Source of the DNA: Pseudomonas sp. SL4(2022)
GTDB lineage: Bacteria > Pseudomonadota > Gammaproteobacteria > Pseudomonadales > Pseudomonadaceae
NCBI RefSeq assembly: GCF_026625725.1
Contig: NZ_CP113060.1
Coordinates: forward strand, 372,001 to 436,000
Length of the DNA stretch: 64,000 nt
Reading direction: 5' to 3'
Positions 46,006-55,392 of the stretch are shown one piece after another. The position numbers were made by a program, and so were the translations under genes. Each line of letters begins with the position of its first letter. The first letter of the stretch is position 1. The notes beneath the pieces were generated by a model that had not been told where the DNA came from, made no database searches, and saw nothing but the letters and a program-made list of their open reading frames with translations.

Positions 46006-46037
46006 CAAATAAGGTGCTCAATCGAGCACCTTATTTG
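46006..46037. terminator. Bidirectional terminator between the repeat-protein gene and yceH
   Basis: Perfect 14-bp stem CAAATAAGGTGCTC/GAGCACCTTATTTG with AATC loop; A/T-rich flanks on both sides allow termination of both convergent genes. Confidence 0.88.
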
Positions 46038-46038
46038 T

Positions 46039-46698
46039 TTATTGCACAGGCAACTCCAACTGCGCCAAGCGCTCTTCCAGCGCCGCGATGCGCGCCTCCA
46101 GAGCTTCCAGACGCTCATCCTGCTGACCGCTCGCCGTCGCGCGCTGCGGCTCACGGGCCCTGACAGCCAACGCGGCCTGCAAATCCGCCGCATCACCCAG
46201 TCCGTGCATATAACGATCTTCACGCTGCCCGCTTTGACGCGGCAGTAGGCAAACCAATTCGCGACTGATCAGCCGCTCAAGGTGATGCTGCACCTGCTCG
46301 GCATCATCAAAATCATGCATGCGGCTGCTGCGCGTCAGCAGCTCGTTGATAGTCTGCGGGCCACGCAGCAGCAACAGCCCGATCAGCACCACCTGCGCCG
46401 CGACCAGCTCCAGCGCCTTGTCGGCGCGATGCTCCCAGCGATCCGCCCGGCTACCCATCACCAGGCGCGCCATTTCATGCCCCTCCAGGCTGCGCAGAGC
46501 CTGGCCGACCTGGCCGGCGGTAAGGTTGAGCACCGGTTCACGGCTGGTTTTCTGATTGCAGGCCAGCACCAGGGCATTGAGCGTCAGGGGATAGGCTTCC
46601 GGTGTTGTCAGCTGTTTCTCGATCAGGCAACCCAGTACCCGCGCCTCTACAGCGCTCAAGGTTTCAACGGCCACGGCCTGCGCCTCTTCGTTGGACAT
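46039..46698 (-). CDS. yceH: YceH/DUF480 family protein
   Basis: 219 residues. Winged-helix-like DUF480 repeats: [43 protein letters not shown] and [24 protein letters not shown]-terminal coiled coil ([21 protein letters not shown]) follows. Function unknown, probably DNA-binding. The ATG at 46698 has GAGG five bases upstream; the GTG at 46704 is less likely. Confidence 0.88.
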   Translation of the reverse strand: MSNEEAQAVAVETLSAVEARVLGCLIEKQLTTPEAYPLTLNALVLACNQKTSREPVLNLTAGQVGQALRSLEGHEMARLVMGSRADRWEHRADKALELVAAQVVLIGLLLLRGPQTINELLTRSSRMHDFDDAEQVQHHLERLISRELVCLLPRQSGQREDRYMHGLGDAADLQAALAVRAREPQRATASGQQDERLEALEARIAALEERLAQLELPVQ

Positions 46699-46965
46699 AA
46701 CCACCTCATGACTGACAAAGGCACTAACCTAGCCCAGCTGAAGGCTGGTTGATAGGCATGAGCACCATTGGGCAGCTCAGTTTCCGAGCGCAGGAATAAA
46801 AGTTGACCATTGTGATAGAGTCGCGCGCTATTTTTCAGCGTGGCCCTGCTTCACCCTCGCGAAAAGCCTCACAACGTGCACTGCAACCACGCCCCCAGCG
46901 CCTGGCCACAAGCCACCGCGCCCCACAGGGAGCACAGGCTGCATGCCCTGATCGAGACACCTGTC

Positions 46966-48186
46966 ATGACCGTTGCCCAACACCCACTTCTACAGCTGCT
47001 GAATCGCACCAGCCTGGTACTGCAAATCGTCATCGGCCTGTTGGCTGGTATCGCTCTGGCTCTGTTTTTTCCGGCGGCTGCCGCCAGCGCCAGCTTCCTC
47101 GGCACCGTATTCGTTTCGGCGCTGAAGGCTGTGGCGCCAGTGCTGGTCTTTGTACTGGTGGCGGCTTCCATCACCAACCATCAGCAGGGCCAGGAAACCC
47201 ATATCAAACCGATTCTGCTGTTGTACCTGATCGGCACTTTAAGCGCTGCGCTGATCGCCGTGGCGGCCAGCTTCGTCTTTCCCTCGAGCCTGACCCTGAC
47301 CGACAGCAGCGCTGAACTCTCGCCCCCTGGCGGAATCCTCGAAGTGCTGAAAACCCTGCTGCTGAATGTGGTGGATAACCCGATCAACGCCCTGCTCACA
47401 GGCAACTTCATCGGCATCCTGGCCTGGGCCATTGCCCTGGGCTTTGCCTTCCGTCACGCCAGCCCAGGCAGCAAACAGATGCTCGCCGACCTCTCCGACG
47501 GCGTGACCAGCATTGTCAAACTGGTGATCCGTCTGGCGCCTTTGGGCGTTTTCGGCCTGGTAGCCGCCACGCTGGCCGAGTCTGGCATGTCCGCACTGCT
47601 CGACTACCTGCACCTGCTACTGGTGTTGGTGGGCTGCATGCTGTTTGTGGCCCTGGTGGTCAACCCGCTGATCGTTTTCGCCAAGATTCGTCGCAACCCC
47701 TACCCACTGGTGCTGACCTGCCTGCGCGAAAGCGGCTTGACCGCTTTTTTCACCCGCAGCTCGGCCGCCAATATCCCGGTCAACCTGCAGCTGTGCCAGC
47801 GCCTGGGCCTGCATGAAGAGACCTACTCGGTGTCGATCCCCTTGGGCGCGACCATCAACATGGCCGGCGCAGCCATCACCATCAGCGTGCTGACCCTGGC
47901 TGCCGTGCACACCCTGGGTATCGCCGTGGACCTGCCGACTGCGCTGCTGCTCAGCGTGCTCTCGGCCATTTGCGCCTGCGGTGCATCCGGCGTGGCCGGC
48001 GGCTCGCTGCTACTGATTCCACTGGCCTGCAGCCTCTTCGGTATTCCCAATGAGGTGGCCATGCAGGTCGTGGCAGTCGGTTTTATCATCGGCATCGTGC
48101 AGGATTCGGCGGAAACCGCGCTGAACTCCTCCACCGACGTCCTGTTTACTGCCGCTGCCTGCCAGGCCGCTCAACCGCGCAGCTAA
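46966..48186 (+). CDS. sstT: Sodium/serine-threonine symporter SstT
   Basis: 406-residue dicarboxylate/amino acid:cation symporter (DAACS). Eight or so membrane segments plus re-entrant hairpins: [17 protein letters not shown] (serine-rich hairpin) and the [17 protein letters not shown] motif are diagnostic, as is [21 protein letters not shown]. The frame is open to 46840; the ATG at 46966 begins the family N-terminus ([17 protein letters not shown]). Confidence 0.93.
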   Translation: MTVAQHPLLQLLNRTSLVLQIVIGLLAGIALALFFPAAAASASFLGTVFVSALKAVAPVLVFVLVAASITNHQQGQETHIKPILLLYLIGTLSAALIAVAASFVFPSSLTLTDSSAELSPPGGILEVLKTLLLNVVDNPINALLTGNFIGILAWAIALGFAFRHASPGSKQMLADLSDGVTSIVKLVIRLAPLGVFGLVAATLAESGMSALLDYLHLLLVLVGCMLFVALVVNPLIVFAKIRRNPYPLVLTCLRESGLTAFFTRSSAANIPVNLQLCQRLGLHEETYSVSIPLGATINMAGAAITISVLTLAAVHTLGIAVDLPTALLLSVLSAICACGASGVAGGSLLLIPLACSLFGIPNEVAMQVVAVGFIIGIVQDSAETALNSSTDVLFTAAACQAAQPRS

Positions 48187-48204
48187 ACCGCCTGCAACAC
48201 AGAC

Positions 48205-48231
48205 GGCCTGCTCCCGCAGCAGGCCTTGTTT
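48205..48231 (+). terminator. Terminator after sstT
   Basis: GGCCTGCT/AGCAGGCC stem with a 5-base loop followed by TTGTTT. Confidence 0.75.
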
Positions 48232-48312
48232 ACCCCTGGTTACCCTTGCGGCGTTTGCCTGACCGAACGATTACGGTAGGCTTTGCCGCTTCTCTATTAA
48301 GGAGCAATGCCC

Positions 48313-48594
48313 ATGGCCCGCGCCACTGCCCGTCACATCCTGGTTGCCACTGAAGACAAGTGCAACGAACTGAAAGCTGCCATCGAAGGCGGTGCCGACT
48401 TCGCCCAGGTCGCCAAAGACAACTCCAGCTGCCCGTCCAGCCGCAACGGCGGCGACCTTGGCTCGTTCGGCCCAGGCCAGATGGTCAAAGAATTCGACAC
48501 CGTGGTATTCAGCGCCCCAACCAACGTGGTGCAAGGCCCGGTGAAAACCCAGTTCGGTTATCACCTGCTGGAAGTGACCAGCCGTCAGGACTGA
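48313..48594 (+). CDS. ppiC: Parvulin-type peptidyl-prolyl isomerase PpiC
   Basis: 93-residue single-domain cytosolic parvulin. Shows ARHILVATEDKCNELKAAIEGGADFAQVAK, GGDLGSFGPGQMVKEFDTVVF and VKTQFGYHLLEV, the full rotamase core. Two ATGs are near: GGAG ends 2 bases before 48307 but 8 before 48313, so 48313 is preferred. TTGCCT and TAGGCT at 48255 and 48277 (16-base spacer) may be its promoter. Confidence 0.94.
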   Translation: MARATARHILVATEDKCNELKAAIEGGADFAQVAKDNSSCPSSRNGGDLGSFGPGQMVKEFDTVVFSAPTNVVQGPVKTQFGYHLLEVTSRQD

Positions 48595-48733
48595 TCCACT
48601 CCTCGCGCTGGGCTATCCAAGCCCAGCACATCCCCTCTCTACAGCACGCCAACCGCCGCGCAACATGCGCCGCAGCCGCACGGCAATCGCCAGGTATACT
48701 CGCCGGCCAATCTCCCGTAATGCGGACCTTGTC

Positions 48734-48982
48734 ATGCACCCTACCAGCGCAGATGAACCCACCCTCGCCGCTCAGACTCACGACGACGATCCGTCAACCG
48801 ATCTGCCAGCCGCCGCCCACAGCCTGCAACCCCGTGGTTTTGCCTCCCTGTTCAGCGCAGCCAAAGCCGCGACCCGCAAGCAGGATCGACAGCGCAAGCC
48901 GCAAAAGGGCATCCCCTCAAGCCATGAGAAGAAGATCGGCCCGGCACCGAGCGGTACGCGTCGTTCCATGGGCAAACGCTAG
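48734..48982 (+). CDS. Small basic hypothetical protein
   Basis: 82 residues, no signal peptide. The N-terminal half is acidic and low complexity; the C-terminal half is Lys/Arg-rich (AATRKQDRQRKPQKGI, then SGTRRSMGKR). Likely disordered, perhaps nucleic-acid or ribosome associated. It overlaps the convergent DMT gene by four bases. The start at 48734 is the first ATG before the acidic stretch; confidence is moderate. Confidence 0.55.
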   Translation: MHPTSADEPTLAAQTHDDDPSTDLPAAAHSLQPRGFASLFSAAKAATRKQDRQRKPQKGIPSSHEKKIGPAPSGTRRSMGKR

Positions 48983-49863
48983 CTGTAACGGGCCCGCCAG
49001 CGCGCCGGCAGCCAACTGCCGGCGACATTCAGCAGCAAGCCCAGCATCACCAGCAGCGCGCCTAGCCACTGCAGGCAGCCCAGCCGCTCATCCAACAGCA
49101 AAGCGGATGATGTTATGCCTACCAGTGGCACCAACAACGAAAAGGGTGCCACCTGGCTGGCCGGATAACGCGACAACAGGCGGCTCCACAAGCCATAACC
49201 AAGGATGGTCGCACCGAACGCCAGGTAACCCAGCACCCACAAACTGTTCAGGTTGAACCCGCGCAGCGCAGCCTCGATCGCTTCGGGGCCCTCCAGCAGC
49301 CAGGACAGGGCAAAGAACGGCAACGGTGGCACCAGGCTGCCCCACACCACCAACCCCACCAGATTCACCTTGCCCAGCTTGCGCGTGACGATATTGCCCA
49401 GCGCCCACATGGCCGCGGCGCAGAGCGTGAGAAGAAAACCGGCCAGCGTCATCAGGCCGCTGCCCTGCGCGCCGATCAGCAGCAAACCGCTGGCCGCCAC
49501 CAGCAGCCCGAACAGGTTGACCAGACGAAAGCGCTCGCCCAGCAGCAACACAGCGAACAGCAAGGTAAAGAACGCCTGCGACTGCAGCACCAGCGACGCC
49601 AGCCCGGCCGGCATGCCGACCGCCATAGCCGAGAATAGAAAGGCAAACTGCCCCAACGAAATGGTCAAGCCATACGCCAGCAGCCAGCGCAGCGCAATCT
49701 GGGGGCGCTTGATAAACAGCACGGCCGGAAAGGCCGCCAGAAGAAAACGCAACGCCCCCAGCAGCATCGGCGGCATCTCGTGCAGGCCAATCTTGATCAC
49801 CACAAAGTTCATGCCCCAGACGATGATCACCACCAGGGCCAGCAGTAAATCCTTGGGCTGCAT
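48979..49863 (-). CDS. DMT/EamA family transporter
   Basis: 294 residues with ten hydrophobic segments in two EamA repeats. WGMNFVVIKIGLHEMPPMLLGALRFLLAA opens the first and CAAAMWALGNIVTRKLGKVN the second. Related to the YdcZ/RhaT-like EamA exporters; substrate unknown. The tail overlaps the small basic protein gene by four bases. Confidence 0.88.
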   Translation of the reverse strand: MQPKDLLLALVVIIVWGMNFVVIKIGLHEMPPMLLGALRFLLAAFPAVLFIKRPQIALRWLLAYGLTISLGQFAFLFSAMAVGMPAGLASLVLQSQAFFTLLFAVLLLGERFRLVNLFGLLVAASGLLLIGAQGSGLMTLAGFLLTLCAAAMWALGNIVTRKLGKVNLVGLVVWGSLVPPLPFFALSWLLEGPEAIEAALRGFNLNSLWVLGYLAFGATILGYGLWSRLLSRYPASQVAPFSLLVPLVGITSSALLLDERLGCLQWLGALLVMLGLLLNVAGSWLPARWRARYS

Positions 49864-50133
49864 AAGCGCTCCGGATTAATCAATCTGCACTTATTAGACC
49901 TGCCAGCAGCGCCATAGCGCCCATACAGAGACCGCGCAAATAAGCCGTACAGCACCTCACTGATCGGCAGATTGCAGCGCCACAGGTGCCGCAAACGTCT
50001 CGAAGGGCTAGAATCGCAGCCCTTAGCATTTTTCGGATCTTGAGCCGCGCGAGCGTGGCCATTGTTAGCGCGCTATCGCCGGCGCACAGCAGGTCCGAAA
50101 TCCACCTATTAACCCGCAACGACGAGATACCCT

Positions 50134-50835
50134 ATGGGCGCCCAGTGGAAAGCCAAACCTAAAGAAGCCGCGGCCAACGCCAGAGGCAAGATCTTCGGCC
50201 GCTTGGTCAAGGAAATCATGATCGCCGCCCGCAACGGCGCCGACCCGGACCTGAACCCCAAGCTGCGCCTGGCCATCCATCAGGCCAAGAAAGCCTCGAT
50301 GCCCAAGGAAACCCTCGAGCGGGCGATCAAGAAAGGCGCCGGCCTTCTGGGCGACACCGTGACCTTCCACTCCGCCACCTACGAAGGGTTTGCCCCGCAT
50401 CAGGTGCCGGTGATCATCGAGTGCCTGACCGACAACATCAACCGCACCGTGGCCGAAGTCCGCGTGCTGTTCCGCAAGGGCCAGATGGGCGCTTCTGGCT
50501 CGGTGACCTGGGATTTCGACCATGTGGGCATGATCGAAGCCAGCACCGAAAGCGATGCCGACCCGGAAATGGCCGCCATCGAAGCCGGCGCTCAGGATTT
50601 CGAGCCGGCTGACGAAGGCAACACCCTGTTCATCACCGAACCGACTGACCTCGACGCCGTGTGCCGCGCCCTGCCGGAGCAGGGCTTCAGCGTCAACTCG
50701 GCGAAAATCGGCTACATCCCGAAAAACCCGGTGAGCAGCCTGACCGCCGAGCAGCTCGAAGAAGTCGAGGCTTTCCTCGAAGCACTCGACGCCCACGATG
50801 ACGTGCAGAACGTCTACGTCGGGCTTTCCGGCTAA
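50134..50835 (+). CDS. yebC: YebC/PmpR family regulator
   Basis: 233 residues. [40 protein letters not shown] [34 protein letters not shown] order and [13 protein letters not shown] near the middle are family hallmarks. The short N-terminal variant resembles YeeN/PmpR2. Members bind DNA, and some act at the ribosome on proline stalling; which role applies here is open. Distinct from the ruvC-linked copy. Confidence 0.92.
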   Translation: MGAQWKAKPKEAAANARGKIFGRLVKEIMIAARNGADPDLNPKLRLAIHQAKKASMPKETLERAIKKGAGLLGDTVTFHSATYEGFAPHQVPVIIECLTDNINRTVAEVRVLFRKGQMGASGSVTWDFDHVGMIEASTESDADPEMAAIEAGAQDFEPADEGNTLFITEPTDLDAVCRALPEQGFSVNSAKIGYIPKNPVSSLTAEQLEEVEAFLEALDAHDDVQNVYVGLSG

Positions 50836-51024
50836 CCCCAGGCTGACCAGACCCGCAGCGCAGGAGGCGCGGCGGGTCCACGAACGGCACGGTTCAATGT
50901 GCGCAGTTCGTCGAATCGGCCGATTGACCACTGCCCGCGCTCGACAAAGCGGGTAGAATCGCCGCCCGCCGCGCCACCAGCGCCCGGCGTGTACACAAGG
51001 ACGTTGTCACACAGGAGTTTTACC

Positions 51025-51645
51025 GTGCACAAGTTTCTGATTCTGGCCGCCTGCCTGCTGCTCGGCGCCTGCGCCAACAACCCGCAGACGACCTACCAGC
51101 AAGAGGTCAAGGCGGGCAAAACGCCAATGGCCAAGAGCGCCCTGGAAGCCATCCACAACACCCAGGCCATCCCGCTGCCGCTCAACCCTGGCCTGCTGGC
51201 CCCGCAATGGCCGATCAGCGCCGACGAGCCACGCCTGGATTTTGGCAGTTCGATCTCCAACTACCGGATCTTTTCCCTGCAGCTGAAAAAGGGTGAGCGT
51301 TACACCCTCAATGTGCATTCGCTGTGCAACAAGCCATGCATGGGCGTCAGCAAATACGCCCTGAAACCACGCGCCATGCTGCTGGACGCTTACGGCACAG
51401 TGATTGCCGACAAGCCTTCGCGTGCCGAAGCCGTGGTCGGCCAAATCAACCTGAGCTGGGATGGTGAAGCCGCCGAAGATGGCACCTACTACCTCCTGGT
51501 AGCCGCCGATAACGACGACATCGGCCAGACCATCGTGATTGATGATGTGTGGGTCAACAACTCGCCGCTGATGGCAGTCAAGGTTGATATGCAGAGTGCG
51601 CCGTTCGGCAAGATCAGCGCGTTCTCCAGCCCCCGTAAGAAATGA
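51025..51645 (+). CDS. Lipoprotein of unknown function, possibly MalM-like
   Basis: 206 residues beginning with GTG at 51025, seven bases after AGGAG. The signal HKFLILAACLLLGAC ends in a lipobox (LGAC), so the protein should be lipidated at Cys. The mature part has a beta-rich domain (FSLQLKKGERYTLNVHSLC, GTYYLLVAADNDDIGQTIVI) somewhat like MalM. No maltose genes are near. A perfect hairpin follows its stop. Confidence 0.72.
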   Translation: MHKFLILAACLLLGACANNPQTTYQQEVKAGKTPMAKSALEAIHNTQAIPLPLNPGLLAPQWPISADEPRLDFGSSISNYRIFSLQLKKGERYTLNVHSLCNKPCMGVSKYALKPRAMLLDAYGTVIADKPSRAEAVVGQINLSWDGEAAEDGTYYLLVAADNDDIGQTIVIDDVWVNNSPLMAVKVDMQSAPFGKISAFSSPRKK

Positions 51646-51679
51646 CTCCGCTACACATTCATTAGCCCCTCACCAAAGC

Positions 51680-51717
51680 GCCATGCCAGACAGTGTTAAC
51701 GCACTGTCTGGCATGGC
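51680..51717. terminator. 16-bp perfect inverted repeat between lipoprotein genes
   Basis: GCCATGCCAGACAGTG/CACTGTCTGGCATGGC with a 6-base loop. Very stable but without a T tract on either side. It may be a weak or Rho-assisted terminator, an mRNA 3'-end protecting hairpin, or an operator for the next gene, 33 bases downstream. Confidence 0.5.
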
Positions 51718-51750
51718 CTATGCCGTGCAATACCTTATCAAGGATGAGCC

Positions 51751-52359
51751 ATGAAAACGCTGCATTACCTTGTAGCCGCACTGTTCAGCCTGAGCCTGAC
51801 CGGCTGCGTATCCTTCACCCCGGCCGGCCCGATTGGCGACCCCAAGCAGCCTGCCAATTACACCCAACCCCGCGCCGTGATGGTCGATGACGTACAGATC
51901 ACCGACAACAAGATCAACGACAACCTGCGCAGAACCCTGAGCAGCCAGTTCACCGAACAGCTGAATAACCGCATCGAACGGGGCGAGTACTTCGCCAAGG
52001 TGATCAGCTTCCCAGCCACCCTCGGCGAACAGGATGTGCTGCTCAAGCTCAACCTGACTTCGCTCAAAGGTAAGCGCACGCCGCATCCAGCCTACGTCCC
52101 CGGCGCCCTGCTGACGCTGACCATGTGGATCTGGGTCAATGGCCCCATCTATGTCGACAAATACGACCTGGCCGGTGAACTGTCGATTACTGACGCCCAG
52201 GGCAAGCTGCTCGCCAGCAGCCGCCAGCAGGTCAAGCTCGACCAGAACACCGGCCTCTGGGACAACGACTACTTCAACATGTCGCTCGGCTCAGACCAGC
52301 TCAACCAACTGGTTGAACAGCTGTTGCAGGACAGCACCCGTCAACTCGCTCACCCCTAA
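51751..52359 (+). CDS. Lipoprotein, first of a pair
   Basis: 202 residues. Signal peptide MKTLHYLVAALFSLSLTGC with a lipobox (LTGC). The mature domain contains KINDNLRRTLSSQFTEQLNNRIERGEYF and a single hydrophobic stretch AYVPGALLTLTMWIWVNGPIYV. AAGGATGAGCC precedes the ATG. It is followed 14 bases later by another lipoprotein with similar size and leader, so they are probably one operon. No recognised function. Confidence 0.75.
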   Translation: MKTLHYLVAALFSLSLTGCVSFTPAGPIGDPKQPANYTQPRAVMVDDVQITDNKINDNLRRTLSSQFTEQLNNRIERGEYFAKVISFPATLGEQDVLLKLNLTSLKGKRTPHPAYVPGALLTLTMWIWVNGPIYVDKYDLAGELSITDAQGKLLASSRQQVKLDQNTGLWDNDYFNMSLGSDQLNQLVEQLLQDSTRQLAHP

Positions 52360-52373
52360 CAAGGATGTCACGC

Positions 52374-52952
52374 ATGAAAGCCGTCTTTACCGCCCTACTC
52401 GCCGCTGCCCTGCTGTCGCTGACCGGCTGCCTGTCCTATTCACATCACGACCTGGCCCAGGTTGAGCAATGGCCTTTGACGACCACCGAACAGCAGACTC
52501 AGTCGGCCTACCTCAAGGTTGATAGCCAATACCTGTTCAACGATCAGACTCGCGCCGGCGGCTTCAACCAGGCCAACCTGGAAAAGCTGATCGTCACGCA
52601 GTACCAGGACAGCAAGCGGTTCAGCAACGTCACCACGGCCAAGCAGAAAGCTGATCTGTATATCAGCGTGCGCGTCAGCAACCATGAGCGGGGCAGCCTG
52701 GCAAGCGCGGTCATCACCGGCCTCACCCTGTTTGTCATACCCGGCAAGTTCAGCAATGAACTGAGCATGGAAACCACCTTCAAGGACGGTGACGGCAAGG
52801 TGCTCGGGCGTATCGAGAAGCGTGAAACCATCACCACCTGGATGCAGCTGCTGCTGATCGTGGCGGTGCCCTTCAACGAGTCGATTGACCCCATCCTCAA
52901 CCAGCTGACCCAGAGCAGCCTGGAAGAAGCCGCACGGCAGAAGTTGATCTAG
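52374..52952 (+). CDS. Lipoprotein, second of a pair
   Basis: 192 residues from ATG 52374, chosen because AAGG lies nine bases upstream and MKAVFTALLAAALLSLTGC is a standard lipoprotein signal; the ATG at 52365 touches the AAGG. The mature part has QKADLYISVRVSNHERGSL, TGLTLFVIPGKFSNE and METTFKDGDGKVLGRIEKRE, similar in layout to the preceding lipoprotein (hydrophobic stretch mid-way, then an extended tail). A strong hairpin follows. Confidence 0.75.
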   Translation: MKAVFTALLAAALLSLTGCLSYSHHDLAQVEQWPLTTTEQQTQSAYLKVDSQYLFNDQTRAGGFNQANLEKLIVTQYQDSKRFSNVTTAKQKADLYISVRVSNHERGSLASAVITGLTLFVIPGKFSNELSMETTFKDGDGKVLGRIEKRETITTWMQLLLIVAVPFNESIDPILNQLTQSSLEEAARQKLI

Positions 52953-52965
52953 TCACACCGCACCT

Positions 52966-52994
52966 GGCACCACGACCGCAACGGTCGTGGTGCC
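52966..52994 (+). terminator. Hairpin after the lipoprotein pair
   Basis: Perfect 13-bp stem GGCACCACGACCG/CGGTCGTGGTGCC with CAA loop, 14 bases after the stop. There is no T run, only CAACAA, so termination efficiency is uncertain. Confidence 0.6.
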
Positions 52995-53093
52995 CAACAA
53001 CCCATCCGCCCACTTATTGATCCATCGCAAGATGCCCTGCTCGTAGCCCCTTAGCCTATGCCGATGACTTCCACTGCCATCGACGAGGTTTCC

Positions 53094-53420
53094 ATGAGCA
53101 TCACCTCTGCCAGCATCTGCGCCGCCGCCGACCAACTGCAGGGTTTTGTCGGCTTCAACGCCAAGACCGGGCGCTATATCGTGCGTTTTTCCGAAGATTC
53201 CTTCGGCCTCGACGTGCTCGAACAGAGCATCACCCCCACCTGCGAATTCGTCTGGCGCGCCTTTGACGGCGAACTGATGAACCTCGACCGCGCGCGCCTG
53301 CAACTGCTGCTGGAACAGAACATCGATGACCGCCTGGCGATTAGCGAACCGCTGCGGGTCTACGTGCGCCGTACCGATATGCCGGAGATCAGCGCCGAGC
53401 GACGACGCCTGAACGCTTGA
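53094..53420 (+). CDS. Conserved hypothetical protein
   Basis: 108 residues, soluble. The start at 53094 follows GAGG by five bases; an upstream ATG at 53058 lacks a site. GFVGFNAKTGRYIVRFSEDSFGLDVLE and a helical LDRARLQLLLEQNIDDRLAI are visible. No family recognised. Stands alone between the lipoprotein pair and the amidohydrolase. Confidence 0.6.
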   Translation: MSITSASICAAADQLQGFVGFNAKTGRYIVRFSEDSFGLDVLEQSITPTCEFVWRAFDGELMNLDRARLQLLLEQNIDDRLAISEPLRVYVRRTDMPEISAERRRLNA

Positions 53421-53534
53421 GCAGCTTGGCGAGGTGGCCGAATTGACCCAGGCTTGTTCACTTGCACCCTCACAACAACGGCGCACGGCAGACTAAGCTC
53501 GACGGGTCAGAATCACTCGCCAAGGAGCCTGCCG

Positions 53535-55277
53535 ATGTTCGACGTGCTGATCAAAAACGCGCTGTTTTTCGATGGCAGCGGCGCACCCGGTGTCGTGCGC
53601 CACCTCGGTATCCGCGATGGCAAGCTACAAACAATCAGCGCCAGCGCCCTGGATGAGAGCGATTGTGGCCAGGTAATCGATGCGCAAAACCGCTGGGTGA
53701 CGCCCGGTTTTATCGACATGCACACCCATTACGACGCCGAGCTGGTGGCCGCCCCAGCGCTTAAGGAGTCGGTGCGCCATGGCGTCACCACCGTGATGAT
53801 CGGCAGCTGCTCAATCAGCATGGTGCTGTCCGGCCCGGAAGACTGCTCGGACCTGTTCACCCGCGTCGAATCGGTACCCCGCGAGCATGTATTGCCACTG
53901 CTGCAGGCACGCAAGACCTGGAACAGCGCCAGCGAATTCGCCGCCTTTCTCGATCAGCATCCCCTGGGACCGAATATCTGCTCCTTCCTCGGCCACTCCG
54001 ATTTACGCGTTGCCGTGCTCGGCCTTGAGCGCGCGGTAGACGCCAAGGTACGCCCCAGCGAACAGCAACTGCAGCAGATGGAACGCCTGCTCGAAGACGC
54101 ACTGGATGCCGGCCTGCTCGGCCTGTCGAGCATGACCAACCCCTGGGACAAACTCGATGGCGACCGCCAGCGCTCGAAGTCCCTGCCGTCGGTGTATGCG
54201 CCCTGGGCCGAGTACGCGCGGCTGAACAAGATCCTGCGCCGGCGCGGACGCATCCATCAGGGCGCGCCGAACCTGGTGACCAAACTCAACGTGCTGGCCT
54301 TTCTCTGGGACAGCATCGGCGGCTGGTGGCGCAAGCCGCTGAAGACCACCCTGATCACCCTGATGGATGTCAAAGCCGACCCTTGGCTGGCGCCGATCCT
54401 CGGCCCACTGACGCGCTGGATCAATCGACTGAGCAACGCCGACTTCCGCTGGCAAACCCTGCCGGTGCCGTTTGAGACCTATGCCGACGGTATGGAGTTC
54501 GTAGTCTTCGAAGAATTCCCCGCCGGCCAAGCCGCCCTGCACCTGGCGAGTCATGACATGCGCAGCCAGCTGTTTCAGGACCCCGCCTACCGCCTGCGCT
54601 TTCGCCAGGACGTGGAAAAGAAATTCGGCCCACGGGTCTGGCACCGCGACTTTGACGACGCCTGGATCGTCGATTGCCCGGACGCCAGCGTGGTCGGCAA
54701 CAGCGTCGGCGAACTGGCCAAGGCCCGTAATGAACACCCGGCCGATCTGTTTCTCGACCTGTTGGTGGCTCATGGCCCGCGCCTGCGCTGGCGTACCCTG
54801 ATCGCCAACCATCGCCCCGAGGTGGTGGAAAAACTGGTGTGTGAACCCAGCACCCTGATCGGTTTTGCCGACTCCGGCGCGCATATCCGCAACATGGCCT
54901 TCTACAACTTCGGCCTGCGCCTGCTCAAGCTGGTGCGCGATGCCGAGCTGCGCGGGCAACCGGTGATGCCGATCGAAACGGCCATCTGGCGCCTGACCGG
55001 TGAGCTGGGCGAGTGGTTCAATATCGATGCGGGAACACTCTACGAAGGGGCCAGGGCTGACCTGGTGATCATCGACCCGACGGCACTGGACGAATCCCTG
55101 GCCAGCTACCAGGAAGCGCCGATGGAGGCCTTTGGTGGCCTGCAGCGCATGGTCAATCGCGGTGCGGCGGTGGATGCCGTGTTGATCAATGGCCGCGTGG
55201 CCTTCCAACATAACGAGTTCGCCGCCAACCTGGGCACAACACGCGGCTACGGTGAGTTCCTGCGCAGCCGCGCCTGA
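53535..55277 (+). CDS. Amidohydrolase, N-acyl-D-amino-acid deacylase-like
   Basis: 580-residue metal-dependent hydrolase. N-terminal IDAQNRWVTPGFIDMHTHYDAEL (HxH metal motif), VTTVMIGSCSISM, and the C-terminal IGFADSGAHIRNMAFY (metal Asp) then YEGARADLVIIDP are typical D-aminoacylase features. It is longer than classical DAN (about 480). AAGGAG lies seven bases before ATG 53535. Substrate uncertain; may act on N-acyl-D-amino acids or cyclic amides. Confidence 0.85.
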   Translation: MFDVLIKNALFFDGSGAPGVVRHLGIRDGKLQTISASALDESDCGQVIDAQNRWVTPGFIDMHTHYDAELVAAPALKESVRHGVTTVMIGSCSISMVLSGPEDCSDLFTRVESVPREHVLPLLQARKTWNSASEFAAFLDQHPLGPNICSFLGHSDLRVAVLGLERAVDAKVRPSEQQLQQMERLLEDALDAGLLGLSSMTNPWDKLDGDRQRSKSLPSVYAPWAEYARLNKILRRRGRIHQGAPNLVTKLNVLAFLWDSIGGWWRKPLKTTLITLMDVKADPWLAPILGPLTRWINRLSNADFRWQTLPVPFETYADGMEFVVFEEFPAGQAALHLASHDMRSQLFQDPAYRLRFRQDVEKKFGPRVWHRDFDDAWIVDCPDASVVGNSVGELAKARNEHPADLFLDLLVAHGPRLRWRTLIANHRPEVVEKLVCEPSTLIGFADSGAHIRNMAFYNFGLRLLKLVRDAELRGQPVMPIETAIWRLTGELGEWFNIDAGTLYEGARADLVIIDPTALDESLASYQEAPMEAFGGLQRMVNRGAAVDAVLINGRVAFQHNEFAANLGTTRGYGEFLRSRA

Positions 55278-55392
55278 GCCGATTAGACGGCATGCGACCT
55301 ACGGCGCACCGGAACGGCGCCAGGCTGGCATAATGCGCGCCGCACGCTCTGGCAAAGCATGCCGTTCCGGTATTGAAAGGACTCATATCGCT

